A stretch of 64,000 bases of DNA from UBA10646 sp046296295. GTDB taxonomy: Bacteria > Bacteroidota > Bacteroidia > Chitinophagales > Chitinophagaceae. This document shows positions 17,533-25,754 of this stretch, one piece after another. How positions within the stretch are numbered: the first letter of the stretch is position 1; every line of letters begins with the position of its first letter. Made by a program: the position numbers and the translations under genes. The stretch covers positions 57,415 to 121,414 of the forward strand of contig JBKBLG010000009.1 in NCBI GenBank assembly GCA_046296295.1. The letters run 5' to 3'. The notes beneath the pieces were generated by a model, which was not told the origin of the DNA, did no database searches, and was given only the letters and a program-made list of their open reading frames with translations.

Positions 17533-19194
17533 TTATTTCTTTTGCGTTTTCGCCCAGGTATCTTTTAAAGTAACTGTTCTATTAAACACCATTTTCTCTG
17601 TTGTACTATCAGGATCCATTACAAAATATCCCTTACGTAAAAACTGATAGCGCTGTACGCCTGTACTAGATGCCAATGCTGGTTCAGCATAAGCAACCCC
17701 TACCACCTCAAGGGAGTTAGGATTGATATATTGCTTAAAATCGCCTTCAGCTTCATCTAAATCTTCAACTGTAAACAAGCGATCGTACAAGCGAACTTCG
17801 GCTGGTATCGCTTGAGCCACACTTACCCAATGTAAAGTTCCTTTCACATGCACCCCACTGGTATCGTTGCCACTTTTGCTATTGGGCAGATAGCTGCAAT
17901 GTACTTCTATCACTTTGCCATTGCTGTCTTTCACCACTTCATCGCATTGTATAATGTAAGCATGTTTTAAGCGCACCATTTGCCCGGGGGCTAATCGGAA
18001 GTACTTTTTGGGTGGGTTTTCCATAAAATCTTCTTGCTCAATATATAGCTCTCTGCTAAATGGAATATCGCGATAGGTTGTATTCGGATCTTCAGGATTA
18101 TCCTCGCCCTGTAACATTTCTACTTGCGCCTCAGGATAGTTGGTAATAACCACTTTTAAAGGATCAAAAACCACCATACGGCGTAATGCAATTTTATTTA
18201 AATGCTCACGTACACAAAACTCTAATAAACCAATATCTACCAAGTTCTCACGCTTGGCAATACCAATTCTATCGCAAAACTCTCTAATGCTTTCAGGTGT
18301 ATAACCACGGCGACGTAACCCACTGATGGTAGGCATACGTGGATCATCCCAACCTGCTACATGTTGCTCATTCACTAGCTGTAATAGCTTACGCTTACTC
18401 ATAACAGTATAAGTAAGGTTGCGACGGGCGAACTCGTATTGCTTGCTCGGATATATACCTAATTGTGCAATAAACCAATCGTACAACTCGCGGTGAGGCA
18501 CAAACTCCATGGTACAAATACTGTGTGTTATCCCCTCAATACTATCGCTCTGGCCGTGAGCAAAATCGTACATCGGATAAATACACCATGTATCGCCAGT
18601 TCGGTGGTGACGTGCATGTTTGATACGATACAAAATCGGATCTCTCATGAGCATGTTCGGGCTAGCCATATCAATTTTGGCTCTCAACACTTTAGCACCA
18701 TCAGGAAATTCACCAGCTTTCATCGCAGCGAATAATGCTAAGTTTTCTGCTACAGTACGTTCGGCATATTGATTACGATAGCCGGGTTTTGTAGGAGTTC
18801 CCTTTTGAGCAGCAATTTCTTCGCTCGTACTATCATCAACGTAAGCCAGCCCTTTTTCAATAAGGGTTACTGCGTATTCATAAAGTGTATCAAAATAATC
18901 GCTGGCATACAGTTCATTTTTCCATTCAAAGCCAAGCCATTTGATATCGTTTTTAATACTTTCTACATACTCGGTATCTTCTGTTACGGGGTTAGTATCA
19001 TCGAAACGAAGGTTAGTATAGCCAGGATATTTTTTAGTTAGCCCGAAATTCAAACAAATACTGCTGGCATGCCCCATATGCAAGTAACCATTTGGTTCGG
19101 GCGGAAAACGCGTAACGATATAGGGGTATTTGCCTTCGGCTAAATGTTGTTCTATGATTTCTTCTAAGAAATTCAAACTTTTCTCTTCGCTCAT
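17533..19194 (-). CDS. glnS: Glutaminyl-tRNA synthetase
   Basis: Class I synthetase that charges tRNA-Gln. The ATG at 19194 (MSEEKSLNFLEE) is chosen over an upstream TTG; it gives 553 residues, the normal length. The HIGH-type signature is PPEPNGYLHMGHA (about 35) and the KMSKS-type loop is VMSKRKLLQ (about 265). GlnRS rather than GluRS is shown by FRFDDTNP-type context with DTWCIYPMYDFAHGQSD and the two C-terminal beta-barrel anticodon domains (about 340-550). Presence of GlnRS implies direct glutaminylation. Confidence 0.95.
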   Translation of the reverse strand: MSEEKSLNFLEEIIEQHLAEGKYPYIVTRFPPEPNGYLHMGHASSICLNFGLTKKYPGYTNLRFDDTNPVTEDTEYVESIKNDIKWLGFEWKNELYASDYFDTLYEYAVTLIEKGLAYVDDSTSEEIAAQKGTPTKPGYRNQYAERTVAENLALFAAMKAGEFPDGAKVLRAKIDMASPNMLMRDPILYRIKHARHHRTGDTWCIYPMYDFAHGQSDSIEGITHSICTMEFVPHRELYDWFIAQLGIYPSKQYEFARRNLTYTVMSKRKLLQLVNEQHVAGWDDPRMPTISGLRRRGYTPESIREFCDRIGIAKRENLVDIGLLEFCVREHLNKIALRRMVVFDPLKVVITNYPEAQVEMLQGEDNPEDPNTTYRDIPFSRELYIEQEDFMENPPKKYFRLAPGQMVRLKHAYIIQCDEVVKDSNGKVIEVHCSYLPNSKSGNDTSGVHVKGTLHWVSVAQAIPAEVRLYDRLFTVEDLDEAEGDFKQYINPNSLEVVGVAYAEPALASSTGVQRYQFLRKGYFVMDPDSTTEKMVFNRTVTLKDTWAKTQKK

Positions 19195-19255
19195 GTTGCT
19201 TTTATTGAGGGTCAAAGTTAAGGTTTGCCAAGTTTTTTGCCCACTAAGTATTGTG

Positions 19256-19289
19256 CCTTACGGCAAATGTGTGCGCATTTACCGTAAGG
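19256..19289. repeat. Inverted motif pair upstream of glnS
   Basis: CCTTACGGCAAATG (19256-19269) and an exact minus copy (19276-19289) pair over 14 bp around a 6-nt loop. It lies about 60 bp before the glnS start, in its promoter or leader. It is the tightest hairpin of the set. Confidence 0.8.
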
Positions 19290-19851
19290 TACCCGCAAAA
19301 TATACCAATACTAGCTATAAACACATTTTATACCCAACCAGAATAACGCATATGCAGTATTGCCTGAGGAGATGTGCTGGCGTTGCTTTGTTGCCAAGTT
19401 GAAAAAGTATCAGTGAAAGGAAAACCTTCTCAAAAAGTAATTTTCTTTTAGAAAAGCTTCAAAAAATGCTACCTGCTGAACAAGATGTTACTGAATAAAT
19501 ACCATGGACAGAAAATCGGGAATTATAATTGCTAAAGTGTCTAATCAACTGTTAACAGCGCCTGGTATCGTTACCTACAACTATAATAATCAGCTGCTAA
19601 AATAACAATCTTTAAAGAATGATGATTGGGGGATACAGTATAAAATACCCTACTATATAACACTGATAATGAAATGGTATTAATTGGGTACAAACGCACT
19701 ATGAGTGCTAAAGAGAGTGAGTTAGTATTTATTAGTATTAAGAAATAAGAACCCCATAATGGTATAAAAAAACTACTAGCGCATAAGAGTAAGTGGTGTG
19801 TTTGTATTAACAAATAATAGTGCTATTTTATAGGCTCCAAAACATGCAACT
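19290..19851. other. 562-bp intergenic stretch without a supported gene
   Basis: AT-rich sequence between glnS and a divergently read sensor kinase gene. The longest plausible frames are short and have no recognisable product. One example is a 33-codon frame at 19504-19605 beginning MDRKSGIIIAKVSN, which could be a decayed remnant. The promoter of the sensor kinase must lie here, but no clear TAnnTTTG element stands out. No RNA gene or repeat was recognised. Confidence 0.5.
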
Positions 19852-21918
19852 ATGAGAGTACTGCTTACAATTTGGATTATTCTATTTGCTAACATTACTT
19901 TTTCTCAGCCCAAACAAAGTAAAAAAGAATTACTGAATGCCGATACCCTCAAACTTAACAAAAGCTACTACCAAGATTCTACAAATATTAGAAATTATTT
20001 AGACTTTATATTCGACAACTTTAGAACCGATATTGGTAATACCATTTCTATCTGTACATATTTATATCACAGAAGTGTAGAGATTAATAATAAAAAATTA
20101 ATGGCTAGTGCATTAAATATTCAAGGTGCTATATATGCACTTAAAAATGACTATTCAAAAGCTACAACGCAATATATAGAAGCAGCTACTATATTCGAGA
20201 CGATTAATGAGGCTTATTCATCTGCCATTATCTACAATAATTTAGGACTTCTATACAACAATACCAATAATAAGAATCTTGCATTACAGTACTTTAAAAG
20301 AGGTATTGATATTGCAGATGCTAATGCACTTCTGAAACCTAAAGCACTTATTTATAGCAATCTAGCCAACCTTTACATAACACAAGGAGAATTGAAAAAT
20401 GGTTTGATATATGCCATGAAAGCAGACTCACTCTTTGCTGTTCTAAAAATGAATACAGAACAAGCTGTGAGTTCTAACTTGATTGGTGCTATATATTTTT
20501 ATCAGGCCAACTATAACAAAGCTGTTGAATACTATAAAATATCACATCAACTTTCAGTAGCTTCAGGCGACTTGCACTCACAAAATATTGCTTTAACTAA
20601 TATAGGCGAAGTATTTGCTTTACAAAAAAATCCTGAAGTATTAAACATATTAGAATCACCAGAAAAATACTTTACATCTATTAACGATTATGTGAATCTT
20701 CAACAAGTGTACAGTCATTATACATCCTATTACAAAAATATTAATGACTATACTCAAACCATACGTTATTTAGAAAAATTGCGAGCTGTTGATGCCCTCT
20801 TATTTGATTCTACACAAAAAAAATCGATCATTTTTTATCAAACAAAATACGAAACGCAGCAGAAAGAAAACAAAATTCTTATGCTTTCAAAAACCGATTC
20901 AATCAAATCACTTCAAATTGTTGCGCAACAACTAGCTATTAGTAAAAATAAATATTTACTAACACAACAAAAGTTGGCACTTTCTAGTGCGAGATTAAAG
21001 ATAGTAGAAGACAGCTTACAACTCATTGCTCAAAGTAAAACAATTTTGAGGACACAACTTGATGCATCGAAAAAGCAAGAAAAAATAAATAACCTGTATA
21101 AAGAATCGCTGCAACAACAACTAGTACTTCAAGAGAAGCAAGCTGCTATTAAACAAAAAAATGCAACTATTGGTATCGTTGCATTGATTGCACTCATTTC
21201 TCTGCTTGTAGGCTATGGATTTTACAGAAAAAAACAATTAGAACAGCAAGCTGTACTCGCAAAAGAACAAACTGTACACAGACAAAAATTAACACAGGCA
21301 GTTATTGAAGCAGAAGAAGCAGAACGAAAAAGAATTGCAGCTGACTTGCACGACGGTGTAGGTCAGCTATTTAGTGCTGTAAAAATGAACTTAAATGGAT
21401 TATTTGATAGAATTGTATTCAATACACCAGAAGATAAATTCTTAGCAGAAAAAACTATGGCACTTGTTGAAGAAAGCTGCAAAGAAATTCGTATAATTAG
21501 TCATAAAATGATGCCTAATTTTTTACTGAAAAGTGGTATTGCAAGTGATATCAGAAGTTTTATAGAAAAAATTGATGAAGCAACACTTAAAATTAATTTT
21601 GAAACCAAGGGCTTTAAGGAGCAACTAGAGTTCAATGAAGAAGTTATTCTATACAGAGTGATACAAGAGCTTATTAATAATGTTATCAAACATGCGAAAG
21701 CAAATTCGCTTGAGTTATTGTTAGAAAGAAGTGATAAAGAAATCATTGTGATAGTTGCTGACAATGGAATTGGATTTGATTTTAAAAATGCCAATTACAA
21801 TAATGGGCTTGGCTTAAAAAATATTATGGTGCGTATTGCTTATTTGAAAGGCACCATCACATACTCAAACAATAAACCTACTGGCACTTTGGTAAAAATT
21901 AGTGTACCTATCTCTTAA
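19852..21918 (+). CDS. Membrane sensor histidine kinase with TPR sensor region (NarX-like core)
   Basis: A 688-residue inner membrane kinase. A signal peptide (about 1-18, ending ITFSQ) leads to a periplasmic region of TPR repeats (about 75-310, such as AIIYNNLGLLYNNTNNKNLALQYFKRG). A coiled coil (about 330-440), one transmembrane helix (about 443-462, TIGIVALIALISLLVGYGF) and a HisKA_3 dimerisation domain follow, with phosphoacceptor His 500 in RIAADLHDGVGQ. The HATPase domain is at about 595-688 (ELINNVIKHAK, DNGIGFD, GLGLKNI). The cognate regulator is 320 bp downstream. The gene is more AT-rich than most of the window. Confidence 0.92.
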   Translation: MRVLLTIWIILFANITFSQPKQSKKELLNADTLKLNKSYYQDSTNIRNYLDFIFDNFRTDIGNTISICTYLYHRSVEINNKKLMASALNIQGAIYALKNDYSKATTQYIEAATIFETINEAYSSAIIYNNLGLLYNNTNNKNLALQYFKRGIDIADANALLKPKALIYSNLANLYITQGELKNGLIYAMKADSLFAVLKMNTEQAVSSNLIGAIYFYQANYNKAVEYYKISHQLSVASGDLHSQNIALTNIGEVFALQKNPEVLNILESPEKYFTSINDYVNLQQVYSHYTSYYKNINDYTQTIRYLEKLRAVDALLFDSTQKKSIIFYQTKYETQQKENKILMLSKTDSIKSLQIVAQQLAISKNKYLLTQQKLALSSARLKIVEDSLQLIAQSKTILRTQLDASKKQEKINNLYKESLQQQLVLQEKQAAIKQKNATIGIVALIALISLLVGYGFYRKKQLEQQAVLAKEQTVHRQKLTQAVIEAEEAERKRIAADLHDGVGQLFSAVKMNLNGLFDRIVFNTPEDKFLAEKTMALVEESCKEIRIISHKMMPNFLLKSGIASDIRSFIEKIDEATLKINFETKGFKEQLEFNEEVILYRVIQELINNVIKHAKANSLELLLERSDKEIIVIVADNGIGFDFKNANYNNGLGLKNIMVRIAYLKGTITYSNNKPTGTLVKISVPIS

Positions 21919-21970
21919 AATACTACAAATGCGTTATTGCTGCCTGCATAAATAGTTTTCATTTTTGTAT

Positions 21971-21984
21971 TGTTAACGTTAACA
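21971..21984. promoter_or_regulatory. 14-bp palindrome before the small ORF
   Basis: TGTTAACGTTAACA is a perfect palindrome 33 bp before the small frameshifted ORF and just after TTTTTG. It could be an operator, but no binding protein can be named. Confidence 0.35.
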
Positions 21985-22016
21985 GTTAATTATTCACTAA
22001 ACCAAAACTTTACAAA

Positions 22017-22209
22017 ATGAAAAAAATTCTTCATCTCACAATCGGTTGTAGTTTCAATGACTGCCTTTATAAGAGAAAGCGACATTCCCGATACAACAGC
22101 AACTGCTAGTTGGAAACTTCGAACAACCAATCAGAATACAACCGTTCAGCAAGAAGGCGTCGCTACTACGATAACCACCGATGCATCAGGTACTTTTACT
22201 AAAGCATAA
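22017..22209 (+). pseudogene. Small secreted-type ORF broken by one extra base in an A7 run
   Basis: ATG at 22017 is followed by seven A. Read literally it gives a 30-residue peptide that stops at TAG. Dropping one A gives an open frame of 63 residues, MKKFFISQSVVVSMTAF followed by a Thr-rich region, ending at TAA 22207-22209. The repaired form starts with a signal-peptide-like segment. It lies between the sensor kinase and its regulator, so it may belong to that system. The shift could be a real mutation, a sequencing error in a homopolymer, or slippage-dependent expression. No homologue recognised. Confidence 0.55.
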
Positions 22210-22236
22210 TATTCATTCAACTCAACACTTGTTTGT

Positions 22237-22917
22237 ATGAAAAAAATTCCAGTAGCAATTGTAGACGATAAACGCTTACTGAGAAACACTCTTTCAGAGC
22301 AATTGCAATACTCAGAACAAGTTGAGGTTTTGTTTACAGCAGAACATGGAATTGATTTCTTACAACAAATGGAGGAAAGAGAACCAACACAATATCCTTT
22401 AGTTGTACTCATGGATATTGAAATGCCAGAAATGGATGGACTAGAAACAGTACTTATTGCGAAGGAAGTTTACCCAGATATTCAGTTTTTAATGCTTACA
22501 GCTTTCAGTGAAGATGAAAAGATATTTGAAGCTGTTCGTGTTGGTGCAAGCGGGTACTTACTCAAAGACGAAAAAATACCAAGAATTATTGCTTCTATTC
22601 AAGCGTTAATCGAGGAAGGCTCCGTACCAATGTCGCCCATCGTTGCCAGAAAAACATTGGCAATGCTAAGAGCTACAGAAAAGCCCGAACAACAACCTAT
22701 CTTAGCTGAAACTGAAATTAATTTCCTTTCCGATAGAGAAATGGAAATCTTAAATGGCATTGTTGATGGGTTAAACTATAATGAAATAGCAGAAAAACTG
22801 TATATAAGTCCGCACACCGTTCGAAAGCATATTGCCAATATCTATGATAAGTTACATGTAACTAACAAAGCAGCAGCTATAAAGGTAGCACTTAAGAAAA
22901 AGTGGTTCTCTAAATAA
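22237..22917 (+). CDS. NarL/FixJ-type response regulator
   Basis: A 226-residue cytoplasmic transcription regulator. The receiver domain (about 4-120) has the acidic pair in IVDDKRLLRN, phosphoacceptor Asp 60 in LMDIEMPEMDG, the Thr/Lys switch region (MLTAFSEDEK, LLKDEKI). A LuxR-type helix-turn-helix (about 165-225, FLSDREMEILNGIVDGLNYNEIAEKLYISPHTVRKHIANIYDKL, given here in conserved order) binds DNA. It pairs with the TPR sensor kinase upstream. The outer membrane protein gene 95 bp downstream is a likely target. Confidence 0.92.
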   Translation: MKKIPVAIVDDKRLLRNTLSEQLQYSEQVEVLFTAEHGIDFLQQMEEREPTQYPLVVLMDIEMPEMDGLETVLIAKEVYPDIQFLMLTAFSEDEKIFEAVRVGASGYLLKDEKIPRIIASIQALIEEGSVPMSPIVARKTLAMLRATEKPEQQPILAETEINFLSDREMEILNGIVDGLNYNEIAEKLYISPHTVRKHIANIYDKLHVTNKAAAIKVALKKKWFSK

Positions 22918-23012
22918 AACTACTGTAATTCAACTTTTTATTCCATTTATTATCAACCTCATTTACTAACCGGCAAAAGTTGGCTAGCACCCCTTTGCCT
23001 CAAAATCAAGTT

Positions 23013-23564
23013 ATGAAAAAGTTACAATTTATTACCATGCTATTATTAGCAAGCTTTATTAGCTATGCACAATCAACCAACTACAAAGCCTTCAAGGTTA
23101 ACTTAGGTGTTGGCTATGCGCTACCCTCTACCTCAAGTAGTGGCGGCACAAGCGGAGGAGCTGCTTTTAGCTTAGAACCACAGTACCGCATCAATAACAA
23201 AATCAATGTAGGTTTACGCCTTGAAGGTGCTGCTGTTGGAAGTGTAAATTCCGGTAGTGGCAATGCCGATGTAAGTGTATTAAGCTCTTATACTGCTAGT
23301 GGTGAATATTATTTCAAACCAAGCGGATTCCGCCCCTTTGCTGGGGTTGGTGCTGGTATCTACCGTTTGGCAAATGCTAGTGTAAGTGCTAGTAGTACTA
23401 GCACCGCTACTATTAATCAAAGTGCCTCAAAATTTGGCTTCTATCCGCGTGTTGGCTTTGAAACTGGCCACTTTAGAGTTACAAGTGAGTATAATGTTAT
23501 TGATAAAGGTGGATACTTATCATTCAAACTTGGCTTTTTCTTCGGTGGCGGAAAAAAGTCTTAA
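23013..23564 (+). CDS. Small outer membrane beta-barrel protein
   Basis: A 183-residue protein. The ATG at 23013 opens a signal peptide (MKKLQFITMLLLASF, cleavage after SYAQ); a TTG further upstream is rejected. Beta-rich repeats with aromatic girdles follow, such as EPQYRINNKINVGLRLEGAA and GEYYFKPSGFRPFAGVGAGI, ending in FKLGFFFGG. This fits an 8-strand OmpW/OmpX-like barrel. It is a clear paralogue of the protein at 53900-54478 (shared NYKAFKV, SGFRPF, FGFYPRVGFETGHFR-type blocks), and both sit directly after a kinase/regulator pair. Ligand unknown. Confidence 0.85.
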   Translation: MKKLQFITMLLLASFISYAQSTNYKAFKVNLGVGYALPSTSSSGGTSGGAAFSLEPQYRINNKINVGLRLEGAAVGSVNSGSGNADVSVLSSYTASGEYYFKPSGFRPFAGVGAGIYRLANASVSASSTSTATINQSASKFGFYPRVGFETGHFRVTSEYNVIDKGGYLSFKLGFFFGGGKKS

Positions 23565-23616
23565 TACCACATCATATAACACCACAAAACAAAAAAACAG
23601 TTCCAATAGGGGGTTT

Positions 23617-23647
23617 GGGGATAGCACTTCGGTGCGTCCCCTTTTTT
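23617..23647 (+). terminator. Rho-independent terminator with TTCG tetraloop
   Basis: A GGGGA...GCAC stem closes on a TTCG loop and pairs with GTGC...TCCCC, followed by six T. It ends the kinase-regulator-barrel unit, 53 bp past the barrel gene. Confidence 0.85.
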
Positions 23648-23729
23648 GTACACAGTTATTTTATAACCTATTACCAACAGTTCCATCGTCTAAATTCTGG
23701 GTTTAGCAGTGTATTTCGTGTAGCAACCG

Positions 23730-23737
23730 TATTTTTG
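23730..23737 (+). promoter_or_regulatory. -7 element of the yebC promoter
   Basis: TATTTTTG fits the Bacteroidota -7 consensus TAnnTTTG, 28 bp before the yebC ATG. No strong -33 TTTG is visible at the expected distance. Confidence 0.5.
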
Positions 23738-23765
23738 CACTTCATTTATAAGTTATAACTACAGT

Positions 23766-24488
23766 ATGGGACGCATATTTGAAGTACGTAAAGCTACCAT
23801 GTTTGCCCGTTGGGATCGCATGGCCAAGCAATTCACTCGTATTGGTAAAGAAATAGTAATTGCTGTGAAAGCCGGCGGAGCCGACCCGGCAACCAACCCA
23901 GCACTTCGTCGCTGTATACAAAACGCTAAAAGCGTTAACATGCCTAAAGATCGTGTTGAAGCAGCAATTAAAAGAGCACTTGGAAAAGATACTACTAACT
24001 ACGATGAAATTTTGTACGAAGGATACGCCCCGCATGGTGTTGCACTATTGGTAGAAACAGCTACCGATAACCATGTACGTACCGTTGCCAATATTAAAAG
24101 TCATTTCAATAAAGGTGGTGGAAGCCTTGGTAATAGCGGTAGTGTTAGCTTTCAGTTCAAAAAAATGGGTGTATTTAAACTAAAAAACGAGGGCTTAAAT
24201 ATTGAAGACTTAGAACTTGAATTGATTGATTTTGGTTTAGAAGAATTAGGCGAAAGTACCGATGATGAAGGCAACAGTATTATTGTACTACGCTGTGCAT
24301 TTGTAGATTTTGGCAACCTTCAAAAAGCATTAGAAGAACGCAATATTGCAACTTTGAGTGCAGAAATTGAATGGATTCCAACAACAACTGTTCCGGTAAC
24401 AGATGCACAAGCCGAAGATGTAAGTAAGCTCATTGAACGCTTAGAACAAGATGAAGATGTGAGTAAAGTGTTTCATAACATGGGATAA
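23766..24488 (+). CDS. yebC: YebC/PmpR family protein
   Basis: A 240-residue cytoplasmic protein of the YebC/TACO1 family. Members help ribosomes through difficult sequences such as proline stretches, and some act as DNA-binding regulators. Conserved blocks are MGRIFEVRKATMFARWD at the N-terminus, NPALRRCIQNAKSVNMPKDRVEAAIKRA (helical domain, about 45-75, quoted in order) and YEGYAPHGVALLVE with KGGGSLGNSGSVSFQF. The N-terminal start replaces the usual GHSKW form with GRIFEVRK, as is common in Bacteroidota. It has its own promoter. Confidence 0.93.
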   Translation: MGRIFEVRKATMFARWDRMAKQFTRIGKEIVIAVKAGGADPATNPALRRCIQNAKSVNMPKDRVEAAIKRALGKDTTNYDEILYEGYAPHGVALLVETATDNHVRTVANIKSHFNKGGGSLGNSGSVSFQFKKMGVFKLKNEGLNIEDLELELIDFGLEELGESTDDEGNSIIVLRCAFVDFGNLQKALEERNIATLSAEIEWIPTTTVPVTDAQAEDVSKLIERLEQDEDVSKVFHNMG

Positions 24489-24495
24489 TTTTAAA

Positions 24496-24520
24496 GCCTC
24501 TTTATAGAGTCTTTTTTTTG
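24496..24520 (+). terminator. Terminator after yebC
   Basis: A 7-bp AAGCCTC/GAGTCTT stem with one mismatch is followed by a run of eight T, 7 bp past the yebC stop. Confidence 0.65.
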
Positions 24521-24526
24521 TATATA

Positions 24527-24540
24527 CCTTACGGTAAATG
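24527..24540 (+). repeat. Exact motif copy that supplies a start codon
   Basis: The last three bases (ATG, 24538-24540) of the exact copy CCTTACGGTAAATG are the start codon of the downstream DCC-family gene. No Shine-Dalgarno-like run is visible, only the motif itself. Confidence 0.75.
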
Positions 24541-24942
24541 AACAATAGCAACTACCATATTGTACTTTTTGACGGCCATTGTAACCTATGCAGTAGTGCA
24601 GTACAGTGGATTATTCGCCACGATAACAATGATATTTTCAGATTTGCATCGTTGCAGTCGCCTATTGCAGCGAAGCTATTGGCTCATACAACCATACCTA
24701 GTTTAAGCAGTATGGTACTTATTAGTGCCAACAACTATTTTATTGAAAGCAATGCTGTTTTTGAGGTTGCGAAACTGCTACCCTTTCCTTGGAGTTGGTT
24801 AGGTAGGGTAGGTTTACTTTTACCGCAAGGTATCGGTAATGTAATATATCGTTGGGTTTCGAAAAATCGTTACCGTTGGTTTGGTCAACAAAAAGAATGC
24901 TGGGTGCCTAACCCAGCATTCCAAGCAAAATTTTTATCGTAG
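24538..24942 (+). CDS. DCC family thiol-disulfide oxidoreductase-like protein (DUF393)
   Basis: A 134-residue protein with the family signature FDGHCNLCSSAVQWII (about 11-26): a DxxCxxC redox motif near the N-terminus. FRFASLQS and the C-terminal NRYRWFGQQKECWVPNP are also typical. The family resembles thioredoxin folds and is predicted to reduce disulfides, but substrates are unknown. A loose motif copy encodes LLPQGIG near residue 96. Its 3' end overlaps the opposite-strand LytTR regulator gene by 9 bp. Confidence 0.85.
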   Translation: MNNSNYHIVLFDGHCNLCSSAVQWIIRHDNNDIFRFASLQSPIAAKLLAHTTIPSLSSMVLISANNYFIESNAVFEVAKLLPFPWSWLGRVGLLLPQGIGNVIYRWVSKNRYRWFGQQKECWVPNPAFQAKFLS

Positions 24943-25686
24943 CCGTTCTAAAAAATCATCTACTTTTTCGGGTGATATGCTAGCAGTTAATCCACCTTTT
25001 ATTTTGATGTAGCCACCGTCGCTTTTAACATACTCAGTTACCTCATTCAAGTTCACAATGAACGATTTGTGTGTTCTTATAAAGATGGGCACTTCAGCTA
25101 ACACATCTTCAAAATGCTTTAGATTTTTACTAGCCAATAAAGTAGTGCCGTTGGCAAGGTGCAGCGTGCTGTATGCACCCTCTGCTTTAATCATCATAAT
25201 ATCGGAAGGTTTGTAGAACTTTAATGCTTGCCCGCTAGGTACAACAATACGTTTATCTTGCCAGGAAGGATTACCTAAGTTAGATTGCAATGTTCGCAAT
25301 TGTGCTATTTTTGTACTAGCATCTTGACGCTTAACAAAACGTTCTACCGCTTCTACCAATTGTGCGTGTTGTATAGGCTTAAGCAAGTAATCAATTGCAC
25401 TGAATTTGAACGCTTGTATCGCATACTCGTTATAAGCTGTTGTAAAAATTACGCTGAAGTTAATTTCATCGTCGTTGAAAAAGTCGAGCAACTCTAAGCC
25501 GCTGTGGCCGGGCATTTCTATATCGAGTAGTACAAGGCTTGGTTTGTATTTTTTAATGGCTTTTACACCTGTTGCCAGATCTTCACAAAGTGCTGCAACA
25601 GTTAATTGCGGGCAATATTGATCAATTACCGCTTGTAACAAGTTACGTGCCCTTGCTTCATCGTCTATAATAATAGTGGTGTACAT
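24934..25686 (-). CDS. LytTR-family response regulator
   Basis: A 250-residue transcription regulator. The ATG at 25686 (MYTTIIIDDEARA) is chosen; the frame runs upstream without conserved sequence. Receiver domain (about 2-120) with Asp 8/Asp 9 and phosphoacceptor Asp 55 in LVLLDIEMPGHSG and Lys in YLLKPIQ. A LytTR DNA-binding domain (about 150-250, KIVVPSG-type strand, IMMIKAEGAYSTLHLANG, FIRTHKSFIVNLNEV) follows. The partner propeller kinase lies 68 bp upstream on the same strand. Confidence 0.92.
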   Translation of the reverse strand: MYTTIIIDDEARARNLLQAVIDQYCPQLTVAALCEDLATGVKAIKKYKPSLVLLDIEMPGHSGLELLDFFNDDEINFSVIFTTAYNEYAIQAFKFSAIDYLLKPIQHAQLVEAVERFVKRQDASTKIAQLRTLQSNLGNPSWQDKRIVVPSGQALKFYKPSDIMMIKAEGAYSTLHLANGTTLLASKNLKHFEDVLAEVPIFIRTHKSFIVNLNEVTEYVKSDGGYIKIKGGLTASISPEKVDDFLERLR

Positions 25687-25754
25687 GGTTGTGCAAAGGT
25701 TTAAAATACTAGGCTTTTTGAAGTGTAATGGTTTCACAAAAGCAAGCTTTCAAT

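Noticed and set aside
19504..19605. 33-codon frame in the long intergenic region
   Set aside because: Too short, no ribosome-binding context and no recognised family; kept only as a remark on possible remnant sequence.
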